DNA from: Solirhodobacter olei
GTDB taxonomy: Bacteria; Pseudomonadota; Alphaproteobacteria; Rhodobacterales; Rhodobacteraceae
Length of the DNA: 64,000 bases
Assembly: GCF_004010155.1 (NCBI RefSeq)
Contig: NZ_RRYH01000008.1
Location: forward strand, 108,593-172,592
Reading direction: 5' to 3'
Position 1 is the stretch's first letter, and each line of letters begins with the position of its first letter. The translations under genes were made by a program, and so were the position numbers. The notes under the pieces are model-generated. The model saw only the letters and a program-made list of their open reading frames with translations, did not search any database and was not told the origin of the DNA. Below, in pieces: positions 37,126-46,228 of the stretch.

Positions 37126-38040
37126 TCAGCCCTTCGGCGCCCGCTTCAGCAGGCCGAGCTTCTCGCGCACGGCCGCCGGGCCGATGACCCTGGCCCCCAG
37201 CCGCTCGACGATGCCGGCGGCGCGGTCGACGAGCTGGGCGTTGGTGGCAAGCACCCCCTTGTCGAGGAAGAGGTTGTCCTCCAGTCCGACCCGGACGTTG
37301 CCGCCCGCCAGCACAGAGGCCGCGACATAGGGCATCTGGTTGCGGCCGAGCGAGAAGGCCGACCAGTGCCAGTCCTGGGGCACGTTGTTGACCATCGCCA
37401 TGAAGGTGTTGAGGTCGTCCGGCGCGCCCCAGGGCACGCCCATGCAGAGCTGCACCAGCGCCGGCCCCTTCAGCACGCCTTCCTTCACCAGTTCCTTGGC
37501 GAACCAGAGGTGGCCGGTGTCGAAGGCCTCGATCTCGGGCCTCACCCCAAGCTCGGTCATCATCGCGCCCATGGCGCGCAGCATGCCGGGCGTGTTGGTC
37601 ATCACGTAATCGGCCTCGGCGAAGTTCATCGTGCCGCAGTCGAGGGTGCAGATCTCCGGCAGGCATTCGGCGACGTGGCGCACGCGCTCTGCCGCGCCGG
37701 CCATGTCGGTGCCCTCAACGCGCAGCGGCAGCGGCTGTTCCGTGGGCCCGAAGACCATGTCGCCGCCCATCCCGGCGGTGAGGTTCAGCACGACATCCAC
37801 TTCGCTTTCGCGGATCCGGTCGGTGACCTCGCGGTAGAGCTTCGGGTCGCGCGAGGGCTTGCCGGTTTCGGGGTCGCGGACATGGCAATGGACGACGGCG
37901 GCGCCGGCGCGGGCGGCCTCGATCGCGCTTTCCGCGATCTGGGCGGGCGAGCGCGGCACATGTGGCGAGCGATCCTGCGTGCCGCCGGAGCCGGTGACGG
38001 CGCAGGTGATGAAGACCTCTCGGTTCATGGTGAGCGGCAT
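37126..38040 (-). CDS. BKACE (DUF849) beta-keto acid cleavage enzyme, probable 3-dehydrocarnitine cleavage
   Basis: 304-residue TIM-barrel zinc enzyme of the BKACE family, with the metal-binding [10 protein letters not shown] (H51, H53) and C-terminal [19 protein letters not shown] enzymes react a beta-keto acid with acetyl-CoA. Beside carnitine dehydrogenase it should convert 3-dehydrocarnitine and acetyl-CoA to betainyl-CoA and acetoacetate. Start ATG 38040 follows GAGGGAG. First gene of the minus-strand operon, divergent from the GlxA-type regulator. Confidence 0.9.
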   Translation of the reverse strand: MPLTMNREVFITCAVTGSGGTQDRSPHVPRSPAQIAESAIEAARAGAAVVHCHVRDPETGKPSRDPKLYREVTDRIRESEVDVVLNLTAGMGGDMVFGPTEQPLPLRVEGTDMAGAAERVRHVAECLPEICTLDCGTMNFAEADYVMTNTPGMLRAMGAMMTELGVRPEIEAFDTGHLWFAKELVKEGVLKGPALVQLCMGVPWGAPDDLNTFMAMVNNVPQDWHWSAFSLGRNQMPYVAASVLAGGNVRVGLEDNLFLDKGVLATNAQLVDRAAGIVERLGARVIGPAAVREKLGLLKRAPKG

Positions 38041-38105
38041 GGTGTTCTCCCTCTTTCGGCGCGGAGGTTAACAGGCTTGCGGCGCCATGTTTCACGATTT
38101 ACGAA

Positions 38106-39077
38106 ATGCGAATGGCAGAAAGCGAAACCCTTTTCACGGCCTCGTCGGAGGCGCTGGATATCGCCTTCCTGGTGCTGCCGCAGGCTTCGATCCTGGAGGT
38201 GGCCTCGACGCTGGACCCTCTGCGTTCGGCCAACCGGCACCTGGGGCGGGCGGCGTTCCGCTGGCGCGTGGTGTCGCCCGACGGGCGGCCGGTGGCCCTG
38301 ACCTGCGGGCTGGAGCTGCCGGCGACGGGGGGGCTTTCGGCGGCGGAGGGGGCGGATGTGCTGATCGTCATCGCCGGGTTCCGCCAGTCCGAGGTGGTGA
38401 CGCGGGCGCTTCTGCGCGAGCTGGGGCGGATCGGGCCACGGTTCCGGGCGCTGGGGGGGATCGACGCGGGGGCCTGGGTGCTGGCGCGGGCCGGGCTTCT
38501 CGACGGGCACCGCGCGACGGTGCATTGGGAGGATCTGGAGGATTTCTCGGCCGCCTATCCGGGGGTGGAGGTGCTGCCGGACCGCTACGTGATCTCGAAG
38601 GGGCGGTGGACGGCCGGGGGCGCGGCGCCCGCGCTCGACATGATGCTGCAGCTGATCCGGGCGCGGCACGGGGCGGCGCTGGCGATACAGGTGGCGGGGT
38701 CCTTCATCACCAGCCCGCGGGCGGGGGCGGAGCCGCAGACGACCCAGCCGGTGTCGGGGCGCGATCCGCGCGTGGCGGCGGCGATCGCGCGGATGGAGGC
38801 GCGGATCGAGGCGCCGGAGCCGACCGAGGCCACGGCGCGGGCGGTGGGGCTGACGGCGCGGCGGCTGGAGGGGCTGTTCCGGGCCGAACTGGGGATGGGC
38901 CCGGGGGCCTATGGGCGGGACCTGCGGCTGCAGGCGGCGCGGCGGCTGGTGACGGACACGCGGCATCCGCTGCAGGTGGTGGCCCTGCGCACCGGCTTCA
39001 GCTCTCAGGCGGCGTTCTCGCGGGCGTTCCGGCAGAGGTTCGGGGTCAGTGCCTCGGCGCTCAGGCGCGGGGCGTGA
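38106..39077 (+). CDS. GlxA-family (GATase1-AraC) regulator, CdhR-like
   Basis: 323 residues: an inactive DJ-1/PfpI-like sensor domain (residues about 15-190, FLVLPQASILEVASTLDPLRSAN, GGIDAGAWVLARAGLL) and a C-terminal AraC HTH pair (TEATARAVGLTARRLEGLFRAELGMGP; ALRTGFSSQAAFSRAFRQRFGVS). This architecture is shared by CdhR and GbdR, which control carnitine and betaine catabolism in Pseudomonas. It is divergent from the BKACE gene, so it is the likely activator of the island. Two near ATGs (38106, 38112) are possible starts. Confidence 0.88.
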   Translation: MRMAESETLFTASSEALDIAFLVLPQASILEVASTLDPLRSANRHLGRAAFRWRVVSPDGRPVALTCGLELPATGGLSAAEGADVLIVIAGFRQSEVVTRALLRELGRIGPRFRALGGIDAGAWVLARAGLLDGHRATVHWEDLEDFSAAYPGVEVLPDRYVISKGRWTAGGAAPALDMMLQLIRARHGAALAIQVAGSFITSPRAGAEPQTTQPVSGRDPRVAAAIARMEARIEAPEPTEATARAVGLTARRLEGLFRAELGMGPGAYGRDLRLQAARRLVTDTRHPLQVVALRTGFSSQAAFSRAFRQRFGVSASALRRGA

Positions 39078-39103
39078 GGGGGGCGTTTTGCGCGGAGAGG
39101 AGG

Positions 39104-39268
39104 GTCGGCGCCCGTCCGCGGGTGGGCGCTGGCGGCGGCTCGGGTCTGTCCGTTTATGGTTTCAACACCCCCTCAGGTGTGCCGGGGCGGGGACTCACCA
39201 GAAGCGCCCGCCCTTGGGGGCGGACGGGCGCTGGCCCGGCGTCGCTGCGCGCCACTGTTCGGGCCGGG
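39104..39268 (+). repeat. Dispersed palindromic element, full copy
   Basis: Hairpin module (CGCCCGTCCGCGGGTGGGCG), TCTGTCCGTTTATGG at 39145-39159, then the core GCGCCCGCCC-TTGGG-GGCGGACGGGCGC and TTCGGGCCG. It aligns with the minus strand of 9123-9280 over about 160 bp. It ends 4 bp before the stop codon of the ABC permease gene. Confidence 0.87.
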
Positions 39269-39272
39269 GCGG

Positions 39273-40061
39273 TCAGCCGAGCTTGGAGGGCACCTGATTC
39301 TCGACGATGCGGAACAGCAGCACGATCAGGCCGGTGATCACCATGTAGGTCAGCGCCAGCAGCAGGAGCGGCGGGTAGATGATATAGGTGTCCTGGCGGA
39401 TGTGCAGGCTGACCTGATAGAGGTCGAGCACCGTGATCGTGGCGATCAGCGGCGTCGATTTGAGCTGCATCACCGTCTCGCCGCCGATGGTCGGCAGCAC
39501 CCGGCGGATCGCCTGCGGAAGCCAGATCCGGCGCAGGATGGTTCCGCGGGACATGCCGTAGGCGCGGGCGGCCTCGAGCTGGCCCTTGGGCACGCCGAGG
39601 AAGGCGCCGCGCATCACCTCGCCCTCGTAGCCCGCGAAGCTCAGCGTCAGGGCGAAGAGCGCGTAGGGCCACGACTGGCGCAGGATCTCCCACGCCGCGG
39701 ACTGGCGGATCCAGGGGAACTCCGGAAAGACCGAGCCGAGGCCGTAGTAAAAGAACCAGAGTTGCAGAAGCAGCGGGGTGCCGCGGATGACGGAGCAGAA
39801 GCCCTTGGCGGGCAGCGCCAGGTACCAGGGCCCGGAGGCCTGGGCGAGGCCGAGCCAGATCGCCAGGAACAGGCCCACGGCCCAGCTGACGACCAGCATC
39901 CAGATCGTCGTCCAGAGCCCGGCGAGGATCAGGCCGTTGTTGATGTAATCGGGCAGCCAGCTCCAGTCGAGCGTCCACCAGAGCCAGCCGAAGAAGGCCA
40001 CGGCAAGGGCGAGAAGCACCAGCCGGTGGGTCTTCATCATCGGCGCGAAGAAGGCCTTCAT
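39273..40061 (-). CDS. Polar amino-acid-type ABC transporter permease (second)
   Basis: 262-residue inner-membrane permease of the HisM/OccM type with the EAA loop (EAARAYGMSRGTILRRIWLPQA) and several hydrophobic helices. The start ATG 40061 overlaps the first permease's TGA (ATGA). Last gene of the minus-strand operon ATPase - binding protein - permease - permease. Substrate class is polar or basic amino acids or opines. Confidence 0.92.
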   Translation of the reverse strand: MKAFFAPMMKTHRLVLLALAVAFFGWLWWTLDWSWLPDYINNGLILAGLWTTIWMLVVSWAVGLFLAIWLGLAQASGPWYLALPAKGFCSVIRGTPLLLQLWFFYYGLGSVFPEFPWIRQSAAWEILRQSWPYALFALTLSFAGYEGEVMRGAFLGVPKGQLEAARAYGMSRGTILRRIWLPQAIRRVLPTIGGETVMQLKSTPLIATITVLDLYQVSLHIRQDTYIIYPPLLLLALTYMVITGLIVLLFRIVENQVPSKLG

Positions 40062-40810
40062 ATGCCGCCCCCCCGGATCCCGGGCTGGCCGCGCCGCGCC
40101 CAGCGTTCGGCCATAGCGAAGAGCCGACCGGAGGCGACGGAGATCACCATGTAAAGAACCCCGGCGGCGGTGAAGAACAGCATGAACGCCTTGGTCGTTC
40201 CGCCGGCCTGCAGCGAGGTCTCGGTCAGCTCGTTGAAGCCGATGACGGCGAGAAGGGCCGTGTCCTTCGTCAGGTTCAGCCAGAGGTTCGCCATGCCGGG
40301 CAGCGCGTAGCCCAGCATCTGCGGCAGCGTCACCCGCCGGGCGACCTGCAGCGCGCTCATGCCATAGGCGCGCGCGGCCTCCACCTGGCCATGCGGCACG
40401 GCGAGGATCGCGCCGCGCAGGACCTCGGTCATGTAGGCCCCGAGGACGAAGCCGAGGACCACCGTGCCGACCAGAATCGGCGGCAGGTCGATCCGGCCAT
40501 AGCCCATGCCGGTGAGGACCTGGTTCACCACTTCGGGCACCAGGTAGAAGAGAATGAGGATTTCGATCAGTTCCGGGATCGCGCGGACGCAGGTGGTGTA
40601 GACGGCCATGAGGTCCTTCGTCACCGGACCGCCGTAAAGCTTGCCGTAGGCGCCCATCACACCGATCACGGTGCCCAGGATATAGGCGCCGACGGCCACT
40701 TCCATCGTATGCGCAAGGCCCACCAGAAGAGGCCCCCCCCAACCGGGGGGGGAATAAGCCAACAGGCCCAGCGCGTGGCCCGGTTCAAACAGCCCGAGCA
40801 GCCAGTTCAT
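40058..40810 (-). CDS. Polar amino-acid-type ABC transporter permease (first)
   Basis: 250-residue permease of the HisQ/OccQ type with the EAA loop (EAARAYGMSALQVARRVTLPQML) and RAIPELIEILILFYL. It overlaps the second permease by 4 bp and follows the binding-protein gene by 11 bp. The N-terminal region contains a short glycine/proline-rich loop (SPPGWGGP). Confidence 0.92.
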   Translation of the reverse strand: MNWLLGLFEPGHALGLLAYSPPGWGGPLLVGLAHTMEVAVGAYILGTVIGVMGAYGKLYGGPVTKDLMAVYTTCVRAIPELIEILILFYLVPEVVNQVLTGMGYGRIDLPPILVGTVVLGFVLGAYMTEVLRGAILAVPHGQVEAARAYGMSALQVARRVTLPQMLGYALPGMANLWLNLTKDTALLAVIGFNELTETSLQAGGTTKAFMLFFTAAGVLYMVISVASGRLFAMAERWARRGQPGIRGGGI

Positions 40811-40821
40811 ACCGGCGGGCC

Positions 40822-41595
40822 TTAGTTGCCGTAGATGTTGAAGTTGAAGTACTTCTTGGTGATCTTGTCGTATTCGCCGCTCTTGCGAACGTCCGCGATC
40901 CCCTTGTTGAACTCGGCGCGGAGCTTGCTGTCCGACTTGCGGAAGCCGGCGCCGATGCCGGTGCCCAGCGTCTCGTTGTCATAGGGCAGCACGCCCACGA
41001 GCTTGCAGCAGGACTTGCCCGACGGCGTGGCGAGGAACCCTTCCAGCGCGAACTGGTCGGCGATGGTCGCGTCGATCCGGCCGGCGGCGAGGTCCTGGTC
41101 GACCTGGTCCTGGGTCTGGTAGGTCTTCAGCGTCGCGGTCTTGCCGAAGAACTTCTTGGCATAGGCCTGGTTGGTGGTGCCGATTTCGACGCCGATGGTC
41201 AGGCCCTTCATGCCTTCCGGGGTCGCCTTGTAAGTCGCGCTCTTCGGAGCGACGACAGCGGCCGGGGTCACGTAGTACTTGTTGGAGAAGTCGATGACCT
41301 TCTCGCGCTTCTTGGTGATCGACATCGAGGCCATGATGACGTCGATCTGGCCGGCGTTCAGCGCCGGGATGATGCCGTCCCAGGCCACCGCCTTGACGAC
41401 GCAGTCAAGGTGCTGGTCCTTGCAGATCGCGTGCATCAGGTCGATTTCCCAGCCGGACCACTTGCCCGAGCTGTCGAGCGTGGAGAACGGCGGGTAGGGT
41501 TCGGCGGCAACGCCGACCTTGATCGTCTTGGCTTGCGCCACACCGCTTACAGCCACCGCGGCCATCGCGGCCAGCGCCAGAATTTGTTTTTTCAT
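40822..41595 (-). CDS. Polar amino-acid-type ABC transporter binding protein
   Basis: 257-residue periplasmic protein of the HisJ/ArgT (SBP family 3) type: signal peptide MKKQILALAAMAAVAVSGVAQA, ligand-binding GVAAEPYPPFSTLDSSGKWSGWEIDLM, and SITKKREKVIDFSNKYY. Ends with FNIYGN. The family binds arginine, ornithine, octopine and similar compounds. The adjacent AruI-like gene favours arginine or a derivative, but proximity to the carnitine genes leaves a betaine substrate open. Confidence 0.93.
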   Translation of the reverse strand: MKKQILALAAMAAVAVSGVAQAKTIKVGVAAEPYPPFSTLDSSGKWSGWEIDLMHAICKDQHLDCVVKAVAWDGIIPALNAGQIDVIMASMSITKKREKVIDFSNKYYVTPAAVVAPKSATYKATPEGMKGLTIGVEIGTTNQAYAKKFFGKTATLKTYQTQDQVDQDLAAGRIDATIADQFALEGFLATPSGKSCCKLVGVLPYDNETLGTGIGAGFRKSDSKLRAEFNKGIADVRKSGEYDKITKKYFNFNIYGN

Positions 41596-41626
41596 TTTTC
41601 AGTCCTTCCTGTTGGTCTTGGGCCGG

Positions 41627-42430
41627 TCAGGCCACGGTCTTCAGAAACTGCTTGAGCCGTTCGGATTTCGGGTCACCGAAGAGCTGGTCCGGCGGACCCT
41701 CTTCCTCGATCTGCCCGTTGTAAAGGTAGATCACGTGGTCGGAAACCTCCCGCGCGAACCGCATCTCGTGGGTGACGAGGATCATCGTGCGCCCCTCGTC
41801 GGCAAGGCCACGGATCACGTTCAGCACCTCGCCCACCAGTTCGGGGTCGAGCGCCGAGGTCGGTTCGTCGAAGAGCATCGCGCGCGGTTCGATCGCCAGC
41901 GCGCGGGCGATGGCGGCGCGCTGCTGCTGGCCGCCGGACATGAAGGCGGGATAGACATCGGCCTTTTCGGCAAGCCCGACGCGGGCGAGAAGCTTCTCGG
42001 CCCGGGCGGTCGCCTCTTCCTTCGGCACGCCGAGGACATGGACGGGAACCTCGATCAGGTTCTGCATCACCGTCATATGGGTCCAGAGGTTGAAGGACTG
42101 GAACACCATGCCGAGGCTGCGGCGCAGCTTCTCGATCTGCTTGCGGGAGGCGGGGCTGCCATCCGCGTTCATCCGGATCTCCTCGCCGCCGATGGTGATG
42201 CGGCCGGAGGTCGGGGTTTCAAGGAAGTTGATGCATCGCAGCATCGTCGATTTTCCGGAACCAGACCCGCCGATGATCGCGACCACGTCGCCCTCGCGGG
42301 CGGTGAGCGATACACCCTTTAGCACCTCGAGCGGGCCGAAATACTTGTGCAGGTCCTGGATGCGGATCGCGTCCGCGCGCGGGGCCGATGAGCCCCCGTT
42401 TTTCGTGCCGTTCGTCGTGCCTTCGGCCAT
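41627..42430 (-). CDS. Polar amino-acid-type ABC transporter ATPase
   Basis: 267-residue GlnQ/HisP-type ATPase: Walker A GGSGSGKST, Q-loop FQSFNLWTH, ABC signature MSGGQQQRAAIARALA, Walker B AMLFDEPTSALDPE and the switch His in LVTHEMRFA. First gene of its operon, divergent from the TetR gene. Confidence 0.95.
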   Translation of the reverse strand: MAEGTTNGTKNGGSSAPRADAIRIQDLHKYFGPLEVLKGVSLTAREGDVVAIIGGSGSGKSTMLRCINFLETPTSGRITIGGEEIRMNADGSPASRKQIEKLRRSLGMVFQSFNLWTHMTVMQNLIEVPVHVLGVPKEEATARAEKLLARVGLAEKADVYPAFMSGGQQQRAAIARALAIEPRAMLFDEPTSALDPELVGEVLNVIRGLADEGRTMILVTHEMRFAREVSDHVIYLYNGQIEEEGPPDQLFGDPKSERLKQFLKTVA

Positions 42431-42459
42431 CCAGGCCTCTCTCCGTCACAATTTGGTTG

Positions 42460-42489
42460 TATTAACACCCGGGGCGGATAATTCTGCAA
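42460..42489 (-). promoter_or_regulatory. Candidate promoter of the amino-acid ABC operon
   Basis: Minus strand TTGCAG (42489-42484), 18-bp spacer, TTAATA (42465-42460), 30 bp before the ATPase start, within the intergenic region shared with the TetR gene. Confidence 0.35.
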
Positions 42490-42545
42490 GCGTATAATTG
42501 TCGGGTTGGAGCCCGGTTTGATCGCATGATCGTGATAATCGTCAA

Positions 42546-43190
42546 GTGACTGAAAGCAGGCGGAAATTCCGCCGGGAGGGCGAGGCGCAGCGGCAGGGAG
42601 ACCTGATCGCGGCCGCGCTGGACCTGATCGCGGAGGGCGGCCCGCAGGCGGCAACGGTGCGCGCGATCGCCGATCGCGCCGGCGTGACGCCGGGGCTGAT
42701 CCGGCATTATTTCCACCGCAAGGAAGACCTGATCGCGGCGGCCTATTCGGCCTTCGCGGAGCAGATGACGGCCGATCACCGCACCATGCTGGAGGGGGCT
42801 GGGCCGGACCCTCTTGCCCGGCTCTCTCGCTACGTCGACCGGGCGCTGAGGCCGCCGCTGACCGATCCGCGGCAGGTCGCGCTCTGGGCCGGGTTCCTGC
42901 ACCTGGTGCAGAGCGATCCGGAGATGCGCGCGGTCCATCGCACCGCCTACAGCGCCTTTCGCGAGGAATTGCGGCTGCTCATCGAGGCCGCCTTCGCGGC
43001 GGAGGGGCGGACGGCGGACGCGGCGCGGCTGCGGGTCGAGGCCACCGCCTGCAACGCGCTGATCGACGGGCTCTGGCTCGAAGGGCTTGTGCTGAGTGAA
43101 GAATTCACAGAAGCCGAGCTGGCGCGGCTGGGGGTTGCCAAGATCGGGGCGCTGCTGGATCTGCCGCTGGAACGCTATCTGGAGGAGTGA
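42546..43190 (+). CDS. TetR-family regulator, BetI-like
   Basis: 214 residues with an N-terminal TetR HTH (AALDLIAEGGPQAATVRAIADRAGVTPGLIRHYFHRKEDLIAAAY) and a C-terminal BetI-like ligand domain (WAGFLHLVQSDPEMRAVHRTAY). The start is GTG 42546. It is divergent from the ABC operon and 1 bp from the thiamine-diphosphate enzyme gene, so it probably controls both. Ligand unknown. Confidence 0.9.
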   Translation: MTESRRKFRREGEAQRQGDLIAAALDLIAEGGPQAATVRAIADRAGVTPGLIRHYFHRKEDLIAAAYSAFAEQMTADHRTMLEGAGPDPLARLSRYVDRALRPPLTDPRQVALWAGFLHLVQSDPEMRAVHRTAYSAFREELRLLIEAAFAAEGRTADAARLRVEATACNALIDGLWLEGLVLSEEFTEAELARLGVAKIGALLDLPLERYLEE

Positions 43191-43191
43191 C

Positions 43192-44757
43192 ATGGCAAGC
43201 ATCGGAGAGGCGCTGGTCCGCGGCCTGAAGGCGCGCGGGGTGGAGGTGGTCTTTGGCATTCCCGGCGTCCACACGATCGAGCTGTACCGCGGGCTGCCGC
43301 GGTCCGGCATCCGGCATGTGACGCCACGTCACGAAGGAGCCGCTGCCTTCATGGCGGACGGCTATGCCCGAATTTCAGGCAAGCCGGGGGTGGCCTTCGT
43401 CATCACCGGGCCTGGCCTAACCAATGCGCTGACGCCGATGGCGCAGGCGCGGGCCGATTCGGTGCCCGTCCTTGTCGTCTCGGGCGCGAACGAGGCGGCG
43501 AGCACGGGCCGCGGGCTCGGCTATCTGCACGAGCTTCCCGACCAGTTGGCCCTCGCCCGCACAGTGGCCGTCTTCGCCGAGGAGATCGGCGAGGCGGCGG
43601 CGCTGGCCCCGGCGCTGGAGGCGGGGTTTGCCGCGCTTCAGGGGCGCGGCGGGCCGGTGCATCTGCAGGTGCCGACGAATGTCATGCCGCTGCCCTGCCC
43701 CGATCTGCCCGCGCCGGGCGCCGTCCCGGCCCCGGCGGCGCCGGATCCGGCGGCCGTTGCCGAGGCCGTGGCGCGGCTTGGCGGGGCAAAGCGGCCCGTG
43801 ATCCTTGCCGGCGGCGGGGCGAAGCGGGCGGAGGCGGCGCTGCGCGCGGTGGCAGAGGCGCTCGATGCGCCGGTCGTCGAGACGGCGAACGCGCGGGGGC
43901 TGATGCACCGCCATCCGCTGGTGGTGCCGGCGAGCCCGAGCCTGGAGGCGGTGCGGGCGCTGATCGCGGAGGCGGATGCAGTGCTCGCCGTGGGCACGGA
44001 GCTGGGGCTGACGGATTACGACATGTACCGCCGCGGCGGCCTGCCGGATCTGTCGTCCATGGTGCGGATCGATGTCGACGGGCTTCAGCTTGCCCGGCAT
44101 CCGGCCGGGGTCGCGATCTGCGCCGACGCCGGCGCGGCGCTGGCGGCGCTGGCGGCGGGGCTGACGGGGCGGGCGGGCGACGGGGTCCGGCGCGCGCAGG
44201 CGGCGCGGCAGGCGGCGCGGGCGGAGCTGTCGCCCGGGGACCGCGCGCGGCTGGAGATGCTGGAGGCGATCCGCGCGGCGCTGCCGGGCGCGATCGTGGT
44301 CGGCGACAGCACGCAGCCGGTCTATGCCGGGAACCTCTATTACGACCACGACCGCCCCGGCGGCTGGTTCAATGCCGCGACAGGCTTCGGCGCCCTCGGC
44401 TATGGCCCGCCGGCGGCGATCGGGGCGGCCGTGGCCGCCCCGCAGGCGCCGGTCGTCTGCCTGACCGGGGACGGTGGGCTGCAGTTCAGCCTCGCCGAGC
44501 TGATGACGGCGATGGACGAGGGCGTCGACGTGACCTTCGTGGTCTGGAACAACCACGGCTATCGCGAGATCGCCGAGGCGATGTCGGCCGCCGGCACCGA
44601 GGTTCTGGGCTGCGACCCGACGCCGCCGCTTTTCGAGCCGATGGCGGCCGCGGCGCGGATGCCCTTCGTCACCATCCCGGCAACGCCCGACGCGCTGGCC
44701 GCGGCGCTGCGCGCCCCGCGCAAGGGGCCGAGGATGATCGAGGTGAAGGCGGGGTAA
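43192..44757 (+). CDS. Thiamine-diphosphate-dependent decarboxylase, AruI-like
   Basis: 521 residues, full acetolactate-synthase-type fold: N-terminal PYR domain (VVFGIPGVHTIELYRGL, PRHEGAAAFMADGYAR with the catalytic Glu), middle domain, and C-terminal ThDP domain (CLTGDGGLQFSLAELMTAMDEGVDVTFVVWNN). The N-terminus resembles enzymes annotated as 5-guanidino-2-oxopentanoate decarboxylase, the AruI step of arginine transamination. The start ATG 43192 has GGAGGAG upstream at the TetR stop. Substrate is an educated guess. Confidence 0.82.
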   Translation: MASIGEALVRGLKARGVEVVFGIPGVHTIELYRGLPRSGIRHVTPRHEGAAAFMADGYARISGKPGVAFVITGPGLTNALTPMAQARADSVPVLVVSGANEAASTGRGLGYLHELPDQLALARTVAVFAEEIGEAAALAPALEAGFAALQGRGGPVHLQVPTNVMPLPCPDLPAPGAVPAPAAPDPAAVAEAVARLGGAKRPVILAGGGAKRAEAALRAVAEALDAPVVETANARGLMHRHPLVVPASPSLEAVRALIAEADAVLAVGTELGLTDYDMYRRGGLPDLSSMVRIDVDGLQLARHPAGVAICADAGAALAALAAGLTGRAGDGVRRAQAARQAARAELSPGDRARLEMLEAIRAALPGAIVVGDSTQPVYAGNLYYDHDRPGGWFNAATGFGALGYGPPAAIGAAVAAPQAPVVCLTGDGGLQFSLAELMTAMDEGVDVTFVVWNNHGYREIAEAMSAAGTEVLGCDPTPPLFEPMAAAARMPFVTIPATPDALAAALRAPRKGPRMIEVKAG

Positions 44758-44767
44758 GCGTCCTTCC

Positions 44768-44819
44768 CCGGCCCGGAGCAAAGGCGCGCAGCGCCGCCGG
44801 GCCAGCGCCCGTCCGCGGA
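44768..44819 (+). repeat. Dispersed palindromic element, partial core
   Basis: CCGGCCCGGAGCAAAGGCGC then GCAGCGCCGCCGGGCCAGCG and CCCGTCCGCGGA, 10 bp after the decarboxylase stop. The 15-mer end is not present. Confidence 0.6.
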
Positions 44820-44936
44820 CGGCCCCTGGCCCTTGTCGGTGTGGGATTGCGCTCTTTGCGCCAGATCATGGCGGGATGGCGGGCTCTGGCATTCCCTCGC
44901 CCCATCGGGAATGATCGCCCCGAGAAGGAGACACCG

Positions 44937-45881
44937 ATGGCCGACGATCCCTATGCCGCCCTGGGCCTGACGAAGTCCGCGACCGACGCGGAGATCAAGC
45001 GCGCCTACAAGAAGATCGTGCGCGAGAGCCACCCCGACCTCAATCCCGGCGACGCGCGGGCAGAGGCGCGATTCAAGGCGGCCTCGGCAGCGCATGACCT
45101 GCTCAAGGACCCCGAGACCCGGCGCCGCTTCGACGCGGGCGAGATCGACGCCACCGGCCGCGAGCGCCCCGAGCGGCGGTTTTACCGCGACTTCTCGGGC
45201 CAGGCGGGCAATGCCTACCAGGGCGGCCATCCGGGCTTCGAGCCGGGCGGCGACCCGGCCGATATCTTCGCCGATTTCCTGCGCCAGCGCGGCGGTTTCG
45301 GCGGCATGGGGGGCGGCGGAGGCGGCGGGCGCGGCTTCAAGGCCAAGGGGCCGGATGCGCGCTATTCGCTTGAGATCGGCTTTCTCGAGGCCGCGCGCGG
45401 CGGCGCCAAGCGCATCACCCTGCCCGGCGGCGCCAATCTGGAGGTGAAGATTCCCGCCGGGGCCTATGACGGGCAGATGCTGCGCCTGCGCGGCCGGGGC
45501 GGTGAGGGGCTTGGCGGCGGGCCGGCGGGCGACGCGCTGATCACGCTTACCGTCAAGCCGCATCCGCATTTCCGCCGCGAGGGGGCGGACATCCTGCTGA
45601 CGCTGCCGATCACGATTGACGAGGCCGTGCTCGGAGCCAAGGTGGAGGCGCCGACCATCGACGGGCCGGTGAGCCTGACGATCCCGAAGGGAGCGAGCTC
45701 CGGCCGGGTACTGCGGCTGCGCGGACGCGGGGTCCAGGGTCCCGGCGGCGAGGCCCGGGGCGACCAGCTCGTCACCCTCTCCATCGTCGCGCCGTCGAAG
45801 CCGGACGCGGAGCTGACCGAGTTCCTGGAGGGCTGGCGCAAGCGCGCCGCCGAGAACCCGCGCAGGGGGATGATGCCATGA
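44937..45881 (+). CDS. cbpA: DnaJ-like co-chaperone CbpA
   Basis: 314 residues: J domain at 1-70 (MADDPYAALGLTKSATDAEIKRAYKKIVRESHPDLNPG, with the HPD motif), glycine/phenylalanine-rich linker (about 115-135), and two C-terminal substrate-binding domains. There is no zinc-finger region, so it is CbpA- rather than DnaJ-type. Start ATG 44937 follows GAAGGAG. Overlaps cbpM by 4 bp. Confidence 0.94.
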   Translation: MADDPYAALGLTKSATDAEIKRAYKKIVRESHPDLNPGDARAEARFKAASAAHDLLKDPETRRRFDAGEIDATGRERPERRFYRDFSGQAGNAYQGGHPGFEPGGDPADIFADFLRQRGGFGGMGGGGGGGRGFKAKGPDARYSLEIGFLEAARGGAKRITLPGGANLEVKIPAGAYDGQMLRLRGRGGEGLGGGPAGDALITLTVKPHPHFRREGADILLTLPITIDEAVLGAKVEAPTIDGPVSLTIPKGASSGRVLRLRGRGVQGPGGEARGDQLVTLSIVAPSKPDAELTEFLEGWRKRAAENPRRGMMP

Positions 45882-46210
45882 GCGAGCATCTGACGAGCGA
45901 GGAGATCCTGACCGCCGTGCCCCGGCTGACGCGGCTCCGGCTGGAGGCCTGGGTGGGGGCGCGCGTCGTCTCTCCGGTCGAGACCGCCGGCGGGCGCGGC
46001 TTCCGCCAGGTCGACGTGGCGCGGCTGACGCTGGCCTGCGAGCTTTCCGACGAGTTCGAGCTGGCCGACGATGCGCTGGCCCTCGTTCTCGACCTCGTTG
46101 ACCGGCTGCACCGGGCCGAGGCGGAGCTGGACGCGCTGGCAGAGATCCTCGCCGGCGAGCCGGAAGCCGTGCGGCGGCGGATCGGGGATGCGCTCGCCGC
46201 ACGGATGTAG
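45878..46210 (+). CDS. cbpM: Chaperone modulator CbpM
   Basis: 110 residues with a MerR-like N-terminal half (LTSEEILTAVPRLTRLRLEAWVGARVVSPVETAGGRGFRQVDVARL) and a C-terminal helix. CbpM binds the J domain of CbpA and blocks its DnaK stimulation. The ATGA overlap with cbpA is the standard arrangement and makes the call firm. Confidence 0.92.
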   Translation: MSEHLTSEEILTAVPRLTRLRLEAWVGARVVSPVETAGGRGFRQVDVARLTLACELSDEFELADDALALVLDLVDRLHRAEAELDALAEILAGEPEAVRRRIGDALAARM

Positions 46211-46228
46211 GTCCGCACGGACCCCGGC

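Noticed and set aside
40735..40760. Frameshift in the first permease gene at the C/G homopolymers
   Set aside because: The runs of C and G at 40734-40750 look like error-prone sites, but the frame continues intact through them with a sensible Pro/Gly loop.
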